A DNA stretch of 16,380 bases from Pseudomonadota bacterium (GTDB lineage Bacteria > Pseudomonadota > Alphaproteobacteria > Caulobacterales > Caulobacteraceae), in NCBI GenBank assembly GCA_023433585.1, contig JAEZCL010000164.1, forward strand, positions 1 to 16,380, read 5' to 3'. The notes beneath the pieces were generated by a model. The model ran no database searches, was not told where the DNA came from, and saw only the letters and a program-made list of their open reading frames with translations. This document shows, piece by piece, positions 6,907 to 13,624 of this stretch. Each line of letters starts with the position of its first letter. The stretch's first letter is position 1. Both the position numbers and the translations under genes were made by a program.

Positions 6907-7923
6907 TCACCCTCCGCCCGGGCGCGGCGCCAGATAGTCGGCCATGGCGTCGAACTCGCGCAGGAAGACGCCGCGCCGGTCGTCGGTCTCCATGATGACT
7001 TCATGCAGGGCGCCGTCGACCTCCACATAGCGGCCCCGGCCCAGGCGCTTGGCGGCCCAGCGGTTGGTCTGCTTCCAGACCCGGTCGTCCTCGCCCGCCT
7101 GGACGATGGAGACCGGAATGGCCACCCGCTTCAGCGCCTTGGGCTTCAGGGCGCGTTCCCCGGCGTCCAGGGCGAAGGCCAGCCAGCCCCAGGTCGGGCC
7201 GCCCACGGCCAGATGCGGGCAGGCGTAGAGCTGTTGCCGCCACAGGTCGTAACGGCTTTCGTCCGTGGTCAGGGCGTCCGTTTCGAAGGCGTGGTCGAAC
7301 GGATCGTCCGGATCGTCCAGCACATAGTCCCCGGCCTTGCCGTGGCGCAGGTTCCACTTCACCGCCATCCTGACCGACCACAGGGACCGCTTGCCGGTCT
7401 TGATCCTCAGCATCGGGCTGGACAAGAGCGCGCCGGCGATGCGCTCCTCACCGGCCTGGAGGGTCAGCAGGTTCAGCACCGCGCCCATGGAATGGCCGAT
7501 CATGATCCATGGCCCGGGCAGGCGCGCCTCGAAGGCGTCCAGAAGCCGGGCGTAGTCGTCCAGGAATTCCTCCGCCGCCCGGGCGTGGCCCTTCAGACGG
7601 TCGGGCAGCAGCCGGGCCGACAGCCCCTGGCCGCGCCAGTCGTGGGCCAGGACGCAGAACCCGCGCGCCAGAAGATTGCCGATCAATTCAAAGTATTTCT
7701 CGATCGGCTCGGTGCGGCCGGGGCTGACGATCACCGTGCCGCGCGGCGCGTCTTCGACCGAAGACGCCGGCGTCCACAGGGCCGCGCGCAGACGCAGGCC
7801 GCCCGCCCCGCGATACCATTCGCCCGAGCCGCCCGGCGGTGAAGCGGCGCCCGGGACGCCCATCAGGGGGGCGCTGGCGGCGAAGGCCGCTACGCGGGCG
7901 CCGGCGGATGGGGGGGGAGTCAT
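6907..7923 (-). CDS. alpha/beta hydrolase, lysophospholipase/monoacylglycerol lipase type
   Basis: 338-residue serine hydrolase of the Hydrolase_4 (serine aminopeptidase S33, PldB-like) group. The core begins with VIVSPGRTEPIEKYFELIGNL and LAHDWRGQGLSARLL, matching the lysophospholipase/monoglyceride lipase signature. The nucleophile elbow GHSMG places Ser145. The likely acid is in AGEDDRVWK (Asp279/280) and the base is in GALHEVIMETD (His307). The N-terminal 35 residues are Ala/Pro/Gly-rich and only weakly signal-like. The ATG overlaps the stop of the upstream methyltransferase (ATGA at 7923-7920) and lacks a strong ribosome site, which suggests translational coupling. The substrate is probably a lipid ester, inferred from the family. 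The Hydrolase_4 class is confident; the exact activity is not. Confidence 0.85.
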   Translation of the reverse strand: MTPPPSAGARVAAFAASAPLMGVPGAASPPGGSGEWYRGAGGLRLRAALWTPASSVEDAPRGTVIVSPGRTEPIEKYFELIGNLLARGFCVLAHDWRGQGLSARLLPDRLKGHARAAEEFLDDYARLLDAFEARLPGPWIMIGHSMGAVLNLLTLQAGEERIAGALLSSPMLRIKTGKRSLWSVRMAVKWNLRHGKAGDYVLDDPDDPFDHAFETDALTTDESRYDLWRQQLYACPHLAVGGPTWGWLAFALDAGERALKPKALKRVAIPVSIVQAGEDDRVWKQTNRWAAKRLGRGRYVEVDGALHEVIMETDDRRGVFLREFDAMADYLAPRPGGG

Positions 7924-8852
7924 TCTGGTTTCCGGAACTTCAGGGTCATGCGGTCGCTTTCACCGATGGCGTCATAGCGGCTGCGGTCGAACTCGGGATC
8001 GGCCGGCTGGCCCGGCGGGGCCGTGACGCTGTTGGGCGGCAGGGTGTCCACGCCGAAGGGGTGGTCCTTGGTGTCGTCGGGATTGGCGTTGATCTCGCTG
8101 GCGGCCACGAAGACGAAGCCCGCCTCGGCGGCCAGTTGCTTGACGAAGGCTTCCTGCACATAGCCGCTGGCGGCGGCCGGATCCTGGTCGCCGCCGGAGA
8201 CCCCGCGATGCTGCTCGATCCCCAGGACGCCGCCGGGTTTGAGCGCGGCGTAGGCGTCGGCGAACCCCTTCTCGGCGATGCCGGCGGCCATCCAGGCATG
8301 CAGACTGCGCAGGAACAGCACCAGATCGACGGTCCCGGGCGTCGCCAGGGGGCCGCTGGTCGGCCCGAAAGTGGTGACCGCCACATCGCCGTACAGGCGC
8401 CGATCGCCGGTGAAACGCCCCTCGAAACGCGCCATGACCTGACGCAAGGCGGGGTCGGCCTCGGGGTGTGTCTCGAATCCGGCGGCGAACAGCTTGCCGC
8501 CGCCATGGGCCAGGTAAGGCGCCAGGATCTCGGTGTACCAGCCCACTCCCGGCCACATCTCGACCACCCGCATGTCCGGCCGGATGCCGAAGAAGGTCAG
8601 GGTCTCGACCGGGTGGCGCCACAGATCGCGGGTGCGGTCATGCACCCGCCACGAGCCGGCGACCGCCCATTCCAGGCTGCCCTCCGGCGCCGCAGGCGGC
8701 CCGCCGTTCTCGTCCGTCGCCTCGTCGGCGGGCCGGGAACGGCCGCAGGCGGAAATCAGGGAAAGCGCCGTCAGGGCGCCCGCGCCGCCCAGCAGCCGGC
8801 GACGGGACGCGCACATCCCCAGATTCCAGGACCGTTCAACCATGGATTCCAT
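7920..8852 (-). CDS. COG4798-type predicted methyltransferase with Tat/lipoprotein signal
   Basis: Class I SAM-methyltransferase-like protein of about 310 residues. The N-terminus carries a twin-arginine-like motif SRRRLL (16-21 from the chosen start), a hydrophobic run, and a lipobox ISAC (Cys36), so it looks exported and lipid-anchored, followed by an Asp/Glu/Pro-rich linker. The catalytic-fold landmarks are HPVETLTFFGIRP, VVEMWPGVGWYTEILAPYL (motif I position), DLVLFLRSLHAWM, LKPGGVLGIEQHR, NANPDD-KDHPFGVDTLPP and a closing YDAIGESDRMTLKFRKPE. These are shared almost word for word with the next upstream gene (8968-9843). The open frame extends to 8957, but 8852 (MESMVERSW) or 8843 fits a signal sequence better; no start has a strong ribosome site. 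The substrate is unknown. Confidence 0.75.
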   Translation of the reverse strand: MESMVERSWNLGMCASRRRLLGGAGALTALSLISACGRSRPADEATDENGGPPAAPEGSLEWAVAGSWRVHDRTRDLWRHPVETLTFFGIRPDMRVVEMWPGVGWYTEILAPYLAHGGGKLFAAGFETHPEADPALRQVMARFEGRFTGDRRLYGDVAVTTFGPTSGPLATPGTVDLVLFLRSLHAWMAAGIAEKGFADAYAALKPGGVLGIEQHRGVSGGDQDPAAASGYVQEAFVKQLAAEAGFVFVAASEINANPDDTKDHPFGVDTLPPNSVTAPPGQPADPEFDRSRYDAIGESDRMTLKFRKPE

Positions 8853-8967
8853 TCTCGTCAGGCTCGCTTTCAAGCCGCCGCGACACCCCCGTCGCACGAC
8901 GCAGGGTTCGGACTTAAAGCGGTTCACCCGGAGCGTCAAAGCCCCGCGCCGCGTCATGAAAGCCCGG

Positions 8968-9843
8968 TCATTCCGGCTTTCTGAAACGCAGAGTCATGCG
9001 GTCGCTCTCGCCGATGGCGTCGAAAGCGGCGCGTTCGTCGGCCGTCAGGCTCCGGCCGCCTCCTTCCGACTGGCGCACGGGAGGCAGGGTCCAGACGCCG
9101 AAGGGATGACCCCGGTCGTCGTCAGGGTTGGCGTTCAGCTCGCTGCGCGCGTCCAGTTCGAAGCCTGCGTCCTGGGCGGCGCGGATGACGTAGCTTTCCG
9201 GAACATAGCCGTTCGAGGCGGTTTCGGCGGCGTTCAGCCCTTCCTGGGCCCGATGCTGCTCGACCGCCAGGACGCCGCCCGGCTTCAGGGCGCGGAAGAA
9301 CTCGGCCATGTAGCGCTCGGTCAGCCCGGCGCGCGCCCAGTTGTGAAAGGCCCGCGCCACCAGGACCAGGTCGGCCGAGCCGTCCGCGACCGCCAGGCCC
9401 GACGCCGGGCCGAAATCCGCCGCAGCCGCCGCCTCGCCGTAGGGCGCCAGATCCTGTTCGAGGGCGGCGCGGGACGCCCGGGCGCGATCGGAGACGTCGG
9501 GCGCCCCCAGGTCGACCCAGGCCGCCACATAATGTCCGCCTGTGCGCGCGGCGTAGGGCGCGAGGATCTCGGTCCACCAGCCCGCCGGCCCCGGGTCGAT
9601 CTCGACCACCGTCAGGCCGGGCTGCAACCCCCAGAAGGTCAGGGCCTCATAGGGATGGCGATGCCGGTCGCGCGCGCGATTAGCCGCCGAGCGCGTGTCA
9701 GCGGCGATGATTTCGGACAGCACCCCGTCTTCGGCGTGGACGGGTTCCAGGGCGGACCCCCGTGCAGGCGTGTCGGGAAGCTGAGCGTTCGCGGCCCCGG
9801 CGGTCAGGGCCAGGCAGGCGGCGGCGAGGATCATTCGGCGCAT
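8968..9843 (-). CDS. COG4798-type predicted methyltransferase with Sec signal peptide
   Basis: 291-residue paralogue of the neighbouring gene at 7920-8852. It starts with a clean Sec signal peptide (MRRMILAAACLALTAGAANA, predicted cut after Ala20), so it is expected in the periplasm. The domain has HPYEALTFWGLQPG, VVEIDPGPAGWWTEILAPYAA at the motif I site, LVLVARAFHNWA, LKPGGVLAVEQHR, a GYVPESYV segment, NANPDDDRGHPFGVWTLPP, and the C-terminal FDAIGESDRMTLRFRKPE. GGAGA eight bases upstream supports the ATG. It probably heads the minus-strand run methyltransferase, methyltransferase, hydrolase, DoxX. The classical GxGxG glycine loop is altered (DPGPAGW), so SAM binding is likely but not certain. 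Substrate unknown. Confidence 0.78.
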   Translation of the reverse strand: MRRMILAAACLALTAGAANAQLPDTPARGSALEPVHAEDGVLSEIIAADTRSAANRARDRHRHPYEALTFWGLQPGLTVVEIDPGPAGWWTEILAPYAARTGGHYVAAWVDLGAPDVSDRARASRAALEQDLAPYGEAAAAADFGPASGLAVADGSADLVLVARAFHNWARAGLTERYMAEFFRALKPGGVLAVEQHRAQEGLNAAETASNGYVPESYVIRAAQDAGFELDARSELNANPDDDRGHPFGVWTLPPVRQSEGGGRSLTADERAAFDAIGESDRMTLRFRKPE

Positions 9844-9884
9844 TGGACGGTCTCCGATTAGGGAACGGCGTTGCCTGAAATCAC

Positions 9885-9910
9885 CCTATAGGCGCCTGCT
9901 CGTCGAACAA
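9885..9910 (-). promoter_or_regulatory. possible promoter of the 9843 methyltransferase operon
   Basis: Minus-strand TTGTTC (9910-9905) and TATAGG (9890-9885) are separated by 14 bp, short but within the range of Caulobacter housekeeping promoters. The predicted start, about 35 nt before the ATG, leaves room for the GGAGA ribosome site. This is motif matching only. Confidence 0.3.
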
Positions 9911-9940
9911 GCGCTGCGTCGGAGAATTCGCGCGCCGGAC

Positions 9941-9968
9941 CTTGCGCCTCGGCGGGGCCGTCCTAAAT
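9941..9968 (+). promoter_or_regulatory. possible heat-shock-type promoter of hsp20 copy 2
   Basis: CTTGCG (9941-9946), a 16-bp spacer and CTAAAT (9963-9968) partly match the alphaproteobacterial RpoH pattern. A start near 9975 gives a leader of about 130 nt. That leader opens with a UUCG-capped hairpin (AGC/GCT and CCGG/CCGG, 9980-9998), may pair GGGAC (10024-10028) with GTCCC (10051-10055), and ends in the ROSE hairpin. Confidence 0.4.
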
Positions 9969-10076
9969 TCCTTCCTGGAAGCGCCGGTTCGCCGGGCTTT
10001 CACGGTCACGACGGGGCCCATCAGGGACTGTCAAAGGCCGGAACCCATCCGTCCCGGGCAAGCACGCGGGGCGGTT

Positions 10077-10103
10077 CAACCTTGCTGTGCATCAGGAGGA
10101 TTG
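10077..10103 (+). promoter_or_regulatory. ROSE-type RNA thermometer in the hsp20 (copy 2) leader
   Basis: Hairpin immediately before the hsp20 start. CAACCUU pairs with the distal part of AGGAGGAUUG (C77-G103, A78-U102, A79-U101, C80-G99, C81-G98, U82-A97, U83-G96; positions in 10,000s), then G10084 is bulged, then C85-G95 and U86-A94, closing on a GUGCAUC loop. The 5' strand holds the canonical UUGCU (10082-10086) and the 3' strand contains the full ribosome site AGGAGG (10094-10099), seven bases before the ATG. The single bulged G and the UUGCU/AGGA pairing are the diagnostic core of ROSE elements. Temperature response is inferred from this match. Confidence 0.85.
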
Positions 10104-10105
10104 CA

Positions 10106-10567
10106 ATGCGCACCATCGACTTCACCCCCCTCTATCGTTCCGCCGTGGGCTTCGACCGCATGGCCGGCCTGCTGGAAAACGCCGCGCGCGCCGGCGAGGC
10201 GGGCGGCTGGCCGCCCTACAACATCGAGACGACCGGCGAGAACGCCTATCGGATCGAGATCGCCGTGGCCGGCTTCAAGCCCGATGAGCTGAACATCGAG
10301 GTCAAGGAGAACCTGCTGACCGTCACCGGCCGCCGCACGGCCAATGACGGGGACGAACGCACCTTCCTGCATCGCGGCCTGGCCGAGCGCGACTTCGAGC
10401 GCCGCTTCCAGCTGGCCGACTATGTGGTGGTGACCGAGGCGGGCCTGAACAACGGCCTTCTGACCATCGACCTGAAGCGCGAGCTGCCGGAGGCGCTGAA
10501 GCCTCGCCGGATCGAGATCAACACCGCCGCGCCCCTGATTGAGAGCAAGCGCAAGAAAGCGGCGTAA
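10106..10567 (+). CDS. Hsp20 family small heat-shock protein (copy 2, IbpA-like)
   Basis: 153-residue alpha-crystallin-type holdase. The N-terminus MRTIDFTPLYRSAVGFDRM is the typical IbpA/class A start, and AGGAGG seven bases upstream fixes the ATG at 10106 rather than a leftward TTG-type extension at 10082. The alpha-crystallin domain runs from about 37 (PPYNIETTGENAYRIEIAVAGF) to 120, with LTVTGRR, FLHRGLAERDFERRFQLAD and GLLTIDLKRELPE. The C-terminal I-x-I motif is I136-E137-I138, followed by a basic tail (ESKRKKAA) absent from copy 1. It stands alone, divergent from the methyltransferase operon, and ends in a strong terminator. The leader carries a canonical ROSE thermometer. The two hsp20 proteins are clearly homologous but differ in N-terminal arm and tail, so they may form mixed or distinct oligomers. 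Confidence 0.95.
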   Translation: MRTIDFTPLYRSAVGFDRMAGLLENAARAGEAGGWPPYNIETTGENAYRIEIAVAGFKPDELNIEVKENLLTVTGRRTANDGDERTFLHRGLAERDFERRFQLADYVVVTEAGLNNGLLTIDLKRELPEALKPRRIEINTAAPLIESKRKKAA

Positions 10568-10590
10568 GCCTTCGGTCTTCAAGCCTGAGC

Positions 10591-10616
10591 AGGGCGGCCT
10601 TCGGGCCGCCCTTTTT
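10591..10616 (+). terminator. Rho-independent terminator of hsp20 copy 2
   Basis: A perfect 9-bp stem, AGGGCGGCC with GGCCGCCCT, closes on a TTCG tetraloop (10600-10603) and is followed by a run of T (10612-10616). It lies 24 bp after the hsp20 stop. The T-run touches the stop codon of the convergent pentapeptide gene. The opposite strand has no T-run beyond the stem, so it acts mainly on plus-strand transcripts. Confidence 0.9.
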
Positions 10617-11908
10617 CATGCCTCCGAAACAGTCAGGTCCAGGCCTCGCACGCCATCCAGCCGGGCGGCCAGGAATTCGGCCTGACGGGTGAGGGCTCCG
10701 TGCAGGGTGGCGCGGCTGAGATCAGCCTGGACGAACACGGCGCGGCGCAGATCCGCGCCGGACAGGTCCGCGCCCCTTAGATGGGCGCCGGTCAGATTGG
10801 CGGGCATCAGCCGATCCGGCCCGATCATCAGGGGCCCCAGCTGGGCCTCGCGCAGGTCCGCGCCCTGAAGCCGAGCGCCTTGCAGCCGTGCGCCGCGCAG
10901 GTCCGCGCCCCGCAGATTCACCGAGCGCAGATCGGCCCCTTCCAGCTGGGCGCCCTGGAGCTGCACCCCCTCCATGTCGAGCCCGTAGAAGACCGCCCGC
11001 TTGGCCGAAAGGGCCGTCAGGTTCAGGCCCCGGATCGCCTTGAGGCTTCTCAGATCGACCTCGTCGAACACCGACGGCTTGCCTTCCAGGCCCCCGGTGT
11101 CGCACCACACCGCATGTTCGCGCAGCATGTCGGCGGCGGGCAGGTTCGCCACCGGCGCACCCACGGGACGCTCGTCGGTCAGCGCGCCTTTCATGTCCGC
11201 CCCGTCGGCCCGCCACAGGTCGCGCCGGGCGCCCACCAGCACGGCGTCGCGCAGGTCGGCGCCGGTCAGGTCGGCGCCGGACAGATCCGCCCCCGCCAGG
11301 TCCGCGCCGTTGAAATTGGCCTGTTTCAGATTGGCCCGGACCAGCTTGCAGTCCTTCATCATGGCGCCGGAAAAGTCGGCGGCCACGGCGATGACGCCGG
11401 TCAGGCGGGAGCGTTCCAGATTGGCGCCGGACAGATTGGCGCCGGTGGCGGCGGTCCGGTCCCTCAGAACATGCTCGACGATCCGGAAGCCCAGGCGGGC
11501 GTCGGCGGCGGCGATGGCGCCTTCGCGCAGGTCCGCCTCGAACAGATCGGCGCCGGTCAGGTCCGCGCCGCGCAGGCAGGCGCCGCGCATGTCCGCCCGC
11601 CTCAGGCTGACCTCGTTGAGCAGCGCATCCTGAAGGTCGGCCCCGAACAGCACCGCATTGTCCAGCCGCGCCCCCCTCAGGTCGCAGCCCGCCAGGCAGG
11701 CGGCCGAGAAATCCGCGTCGGTGAGATTGCGGCCCTTCAGACTGAGGCCGGACAGGTCCATCCAGGCGAACACCGCCCGTGCGCCGCCGGGGCGCGCCTG
11801 CCACAGCCGGTCATGCCGGACGCAAATGGCGTCCAGCTCGGCCTGGGTCAGCCGCCGCCTTGCGGCGGGATCAACGGGGGCGGATTGCGCCGACATGGGG
11901 CGGATCAT
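10616..11908 (-). CDS. pentapeptide-repeat protein
   Basis: 430-residue protein built of A(D/N)LxG-type pentapeptide repeats, expected to fold as right-handed quadrilateral beta-helices. There are three repeat blocks: about residues 50-130 (GADLTGADLFEADLREG), 153-230 (ANLKQANFNGADLAGADLSGADL) and 295-415 (QLEGADLRSVNLRGADLRGARL). The blocks are separated by non-repeat inserts. The N-terminal segment (RHDRLWQARPGGARAVFAWMDLSGL) and the second insert (REHAVWCDTGGLEGKPSVFDEVDLRSL) share an H-x(2-3)-W-x(3-4)-GG pattern leading into a helix start. No signal peptide or membrane segment is seen, so it is probably cytosolic. Starts at 11908 (MIRP) and 11896 (MSAQ) are both possible, neither with a good ribosome site. 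Pentapeptide proteins range from DNA-gyrase mimics to unknowns; no specific role can be given. Confidence 0.9.
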   Translation of the reverse strand: MIRPMSAQSAPVDPAARRRLTQAELDAICVRHDRLWQARPGGARAVFAWMDLSGLSLKGRNLTDADFSAACLAGCDLRGARLDNAVLFGADLQDALLNEVSLRRADMRGACLRGADLTGADLFEADLREGAIAAADARLGFRIVEHVLRDRTAATGANLSGANLERSRLTGVIAVAADFSGAMMKDCKLVRANLKQANFNGADLAGADLSGADLTGADLRDAVLVGARRDLWRADGADMKGALTDERPVGAPVANLPAADMLREHAVWCDTGGLEGKPSVFDEVDLRSLKAIRGLNLTALSAKRAVFYGLDMEGVQLQGAQLEGADLRSVNLRGADLRGARLQGARLQGADLREAQLGPLMIGPDRLMPANLTGAHLRGADLSGADLRRAVFVQADLSRATLHGALTRQAEFLAARLDGVRGLDLTVSEA

Positions 11909-11946
11909 GCCCGCAAGCGCTTAAGAAAACGTGGAATTCGCCGGAG

Positions 11947-12573
11947 CTATTCAGTCAGCAGACCCTGTTCGCGCAGCGCATCCGCCAGGGCGCCCGGCGC
12001 GATCCACAGCCGCGTGTAGCCCGCCTCGCCCAGCCGCTTCAGCTCGGTGGCCAGGTCGGCCTTGGCCGAGGCGGCGAACTGGCCGTCGAAGCCCTCGCCG
12101 GTCTCGCTGACCCGCACCATGGGGCGGCCGGTCTCCAGCCGGTGCAGATAGCCCTCGTAGAGCACCGCCGCCTCATCGGCCAGAACGCCGGTTTCGACCT
12201 CCAGCCCCTTGGCCCGCACCCGTTCCACGCCGCGCCCGGCGGCGAACGGCGATGGATCGAGACAGGCGATCACCACCCGCGTCACGCCCGCCTCGATCAG
12301 ATACTGGGCGCAGGACGTCCGGCCCGAGGACCGCGCGCCGCACGGCTCCATGGTCACATAGGCGGTCGCGCCCTGCGCAAGCTCGCCGGCGGCCGGCACG
12401 GCCTGCTCCTCGGCGTGGGGCCGCCCGCCGGCGGCCGTGGCGGCCTCGGCGGCCACTTCGCCGTCCCGGACCACGACGCAGGCCACCGCCGGGTTGGGCC
12501 AGGTCAGGCCCATCCGATCCTTGGCCAGGGCGATGGCCCGGCGCATGAATTCCTGATCGCGCGCCGCACTCAT
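11947..12573 (-). CDS. RibD-like deaminase with vestigial reductase region
   Basis: 208-residue protein with the zinc deaminase domain of RibD (diaminohydroxyphosphoribosylaminopyrimidine deaminase, riboflavin pathway). Visible are MRRAIALAKDRMGLTWPNPAVACVVV, the zinc/catalytic HAE at 53-55 (RPHAEEQAV), and EPCGARSSGRTSC with Cys78 and Cys88. The usual family motif is PC-x8-C (as in EPCSHHGRTPPC); here nine residues separate the cysteines. After residue 150 a full RibD would have about 200 residues of reductase. Only about 58 remain: RPMVRVSETGEGFDGQFA resembles the start of that domain, and LKRLGEAGYTRLWIAPGALADAL resembles its end. The reductase is therefore unlikely to work. The ATG overlaps the gpmA stop (ATGA) and has no clear ribosome site of its own. 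It may act on another nucleotide-like substrate; a full-length ribD elsewhere is expected. Confidence 0.75.
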   Translation of the reverse strand: MSAARDQEFMRRAIALAKDRMGLTWPNPAVACVVVRDGEVAAEAATAAGGRPHAEEQAVPAAGELAQGATAYVTMEPCGARSSGRTSCAQYLIEAGVTRVVIACLDPSPFAAGRGVERVRAKGLEVETGVLADEAAVLYEGYLHRLETGRPMVRVSETGEGFDGQFAASAKADLATELKRLGEAGYTRLWIAPGALADALREQGLLTE

Positions 12574-13283
12574 GACAGGGTCGGCAAGGGCTGGGCCCTA
12601 CCCTCGTCCAGATAGCGGGCGGAAACGGGCTTCAGATCTGCATCCAATTCCACCTCCAGCGGATTGCCGGTGGGGATTTCGACGCCGACGATCCGGTCGT
12701 CCGGCACATCGAACAGATGCTTGACGATGGCGCGCAGTGAATTGCCGTGAGCGGCGATCAGCACGTCGTCGCCCTCGGCCAGGCGCGGGGCGATGGCGCT
12801 GTTCCAGTAGGGCAGAACCCGGTCCAGCGTCGTCTTGAGGCTTTCGGTGTCGGGAATATCCTGGCCCGCGTAACGGGGGTCGTCGGTGAAGTCGAACTCG
12901 CCGCCGGGCGCCAGCGGCGGCGGCGGGATGTCATAGCTGCGCCGCCAGATGCGGACCTGCTCCTCCCCGTGTTTTTCAGCCGTCTCAGCCTTGTCCAGGC
13001 CGGTCAGGCCGCCGTAGTGCCGCTCATTCAGCCGCCAGTCCTCGACCACCGGAACGCCCGACAGACCCGCCGCGTCCAGCGCCCGCGCGCCGGTGCGCTT
13101 CGCCCGCGTCAGGACCGATGTGAACATGACCGCCGGGCGGAATCCGGACCGGGCGATCAGCTCGCCCGCCCGCGTCGCCTCGGCCTCGCCCTGTTCGGTC
13201 AGGTCCACGTCCACCCAGCCGGTGAAGCGGTTCTCCAGGTTCCATCGGCTCTGGCCATGGCGCAGCAGGATCAGTCGAGGCAT
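12570..13283 (-). CDS. gpmA: 2,3-bisphosphoglycerate-dependent phosphoglycerate mutase
   Basis: Glycolytic/gluconeogenic enzyme interconverting 3- and 2-phosphoglycerate through a phosphohistidine, in the cytosol. It has 237 residues, close to the usual GpmA length. The histidine-phosphatase core is intact: LILLRHGQSRWN with His9 as the phosphorylated residue, NRFTGWVDVDLTEQGEAEA, LTRAKRT, RLNERHYGGLTG with Glu87 as the likely acid, and IAAHGNSLRAIVKHL with the second His179. This pattern separates it from short phosphatase-type relatives. GGAGA seven bases before the ATG supports the start. Its TGA overlaps the ATG of the RibD-like gene, so the two are one transcription unit with translational coupling. 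The 77-bp gap to brnA must hold the promoter or share upstream transcription. Confidence 0.95.
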   Translation of the reverse strand: MPRLILLRHGQSRWNLENRFTGWVDVDLTEQGEAEATRAGELIARSGFRPAVMFTSVLTRAKRTGARALDAAGLSGVPVVEDWRLNERHYGGLTGLDKAETAEKHGEEQVRIWRRSYDIPPPPLAPGGEFDFTDDPRYAGQDIPDTESLKTTLDRVLPYWNSAIAPRLAEGDDVLIAAHGNSLRAIVKHLFDVPDDRIVGVEIPTGNPLEVELDADLKPVSARYLDEGRAQPLPTLS

Positions 13284-13360
13284 TCAAGGTCTCCAGACGA
13301 AGCTGATCGGGTAGGACCGCCGGGGGCGAGGGTCAACCCGCAAGGATCCGGCCCGTCGCG

Positions 13361-13624
13361 TCAGCCCTGTCCGGCCGCCTTGGCCAGCACTTCATGAATG
13401 CGGGTTTGCCAGCCGGGGCCGGTGCGCTTGAAGTAATCCAGCACCTCGGGGTCCATGCGGATGGACACCACCTGCTTGGGCGCGGCGACCCTCGGGCGCC
13501 CCGGCGGCCGTTTGAACGCCTTCCCGACGTGATCCGGCAGTTCGTCCGCAGGCCGCGCCCGGGCGAAGTCGGCTTCGGTCCACTCGGGGTTGTCGGGATC
13601 GGTCAGGTCAACCTTGCGGGACAT
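13361..13624 (-). CDS. brnA: BrnA family antitoxin
   Basis: 87-residue antitoxin of the type II BrnTA pair. The N-terminal half is the toxin-binding part (VDLTDPDNPEWTEADFARARPADELPD). The C-terminal half is a ribbon-helix-helix DNA-binding domain: KQVVSIRMDPEVLDYFKRTGPGWQTRIHEVLAKAA, the typical BrnA signature. It neutralises BrnT and represses the operon by binding operator DNA. The start at 13624 lies inside the end of brnT (17-bp overlap), with AAGGAG about ten bases upstream within the brnT coding region. Antitoxin second, toxin first is the usual BrnTA order. A dyad operator candidate lies upstream of brnT. Confidence 0.92.
   Translation of the reverse strand: MSRKVDLTDPDNPEWTEADFARARPADELPDHVGKAFKRPPGRPRVAAPKQVVSIRMDPEVLDYFKRTGPGWQTRIHEVLAKAAGQG

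Noticed and set aside
10082..10105. Leftward start for hsp20 copy 2 (extra MLCIRRIA)
   Set aside because: Those codons overlap the ROSE hairpin and ribosome site; ATG 10106 follows AGGAGG at the right distance and gives the typical MRTIDF N-terminus.
10720..11700. Short-period repeats (GCGCCGGTCAGGTCCGCGCC-like) resembling a tandem or CRISPR array
   Set aside because: The 15-base period is coding for A(D/N)LxG pentapeptides; there are no constant repeats with unique spacers.
10781..12019. Plus-strand frame (412 codons) with regular QIGAGQVRA-like repeats
   Set aside because: The repetition is the complement of the pentapeptide repeats; no ribosome site or known family, and it crosses the ends of two real genes.
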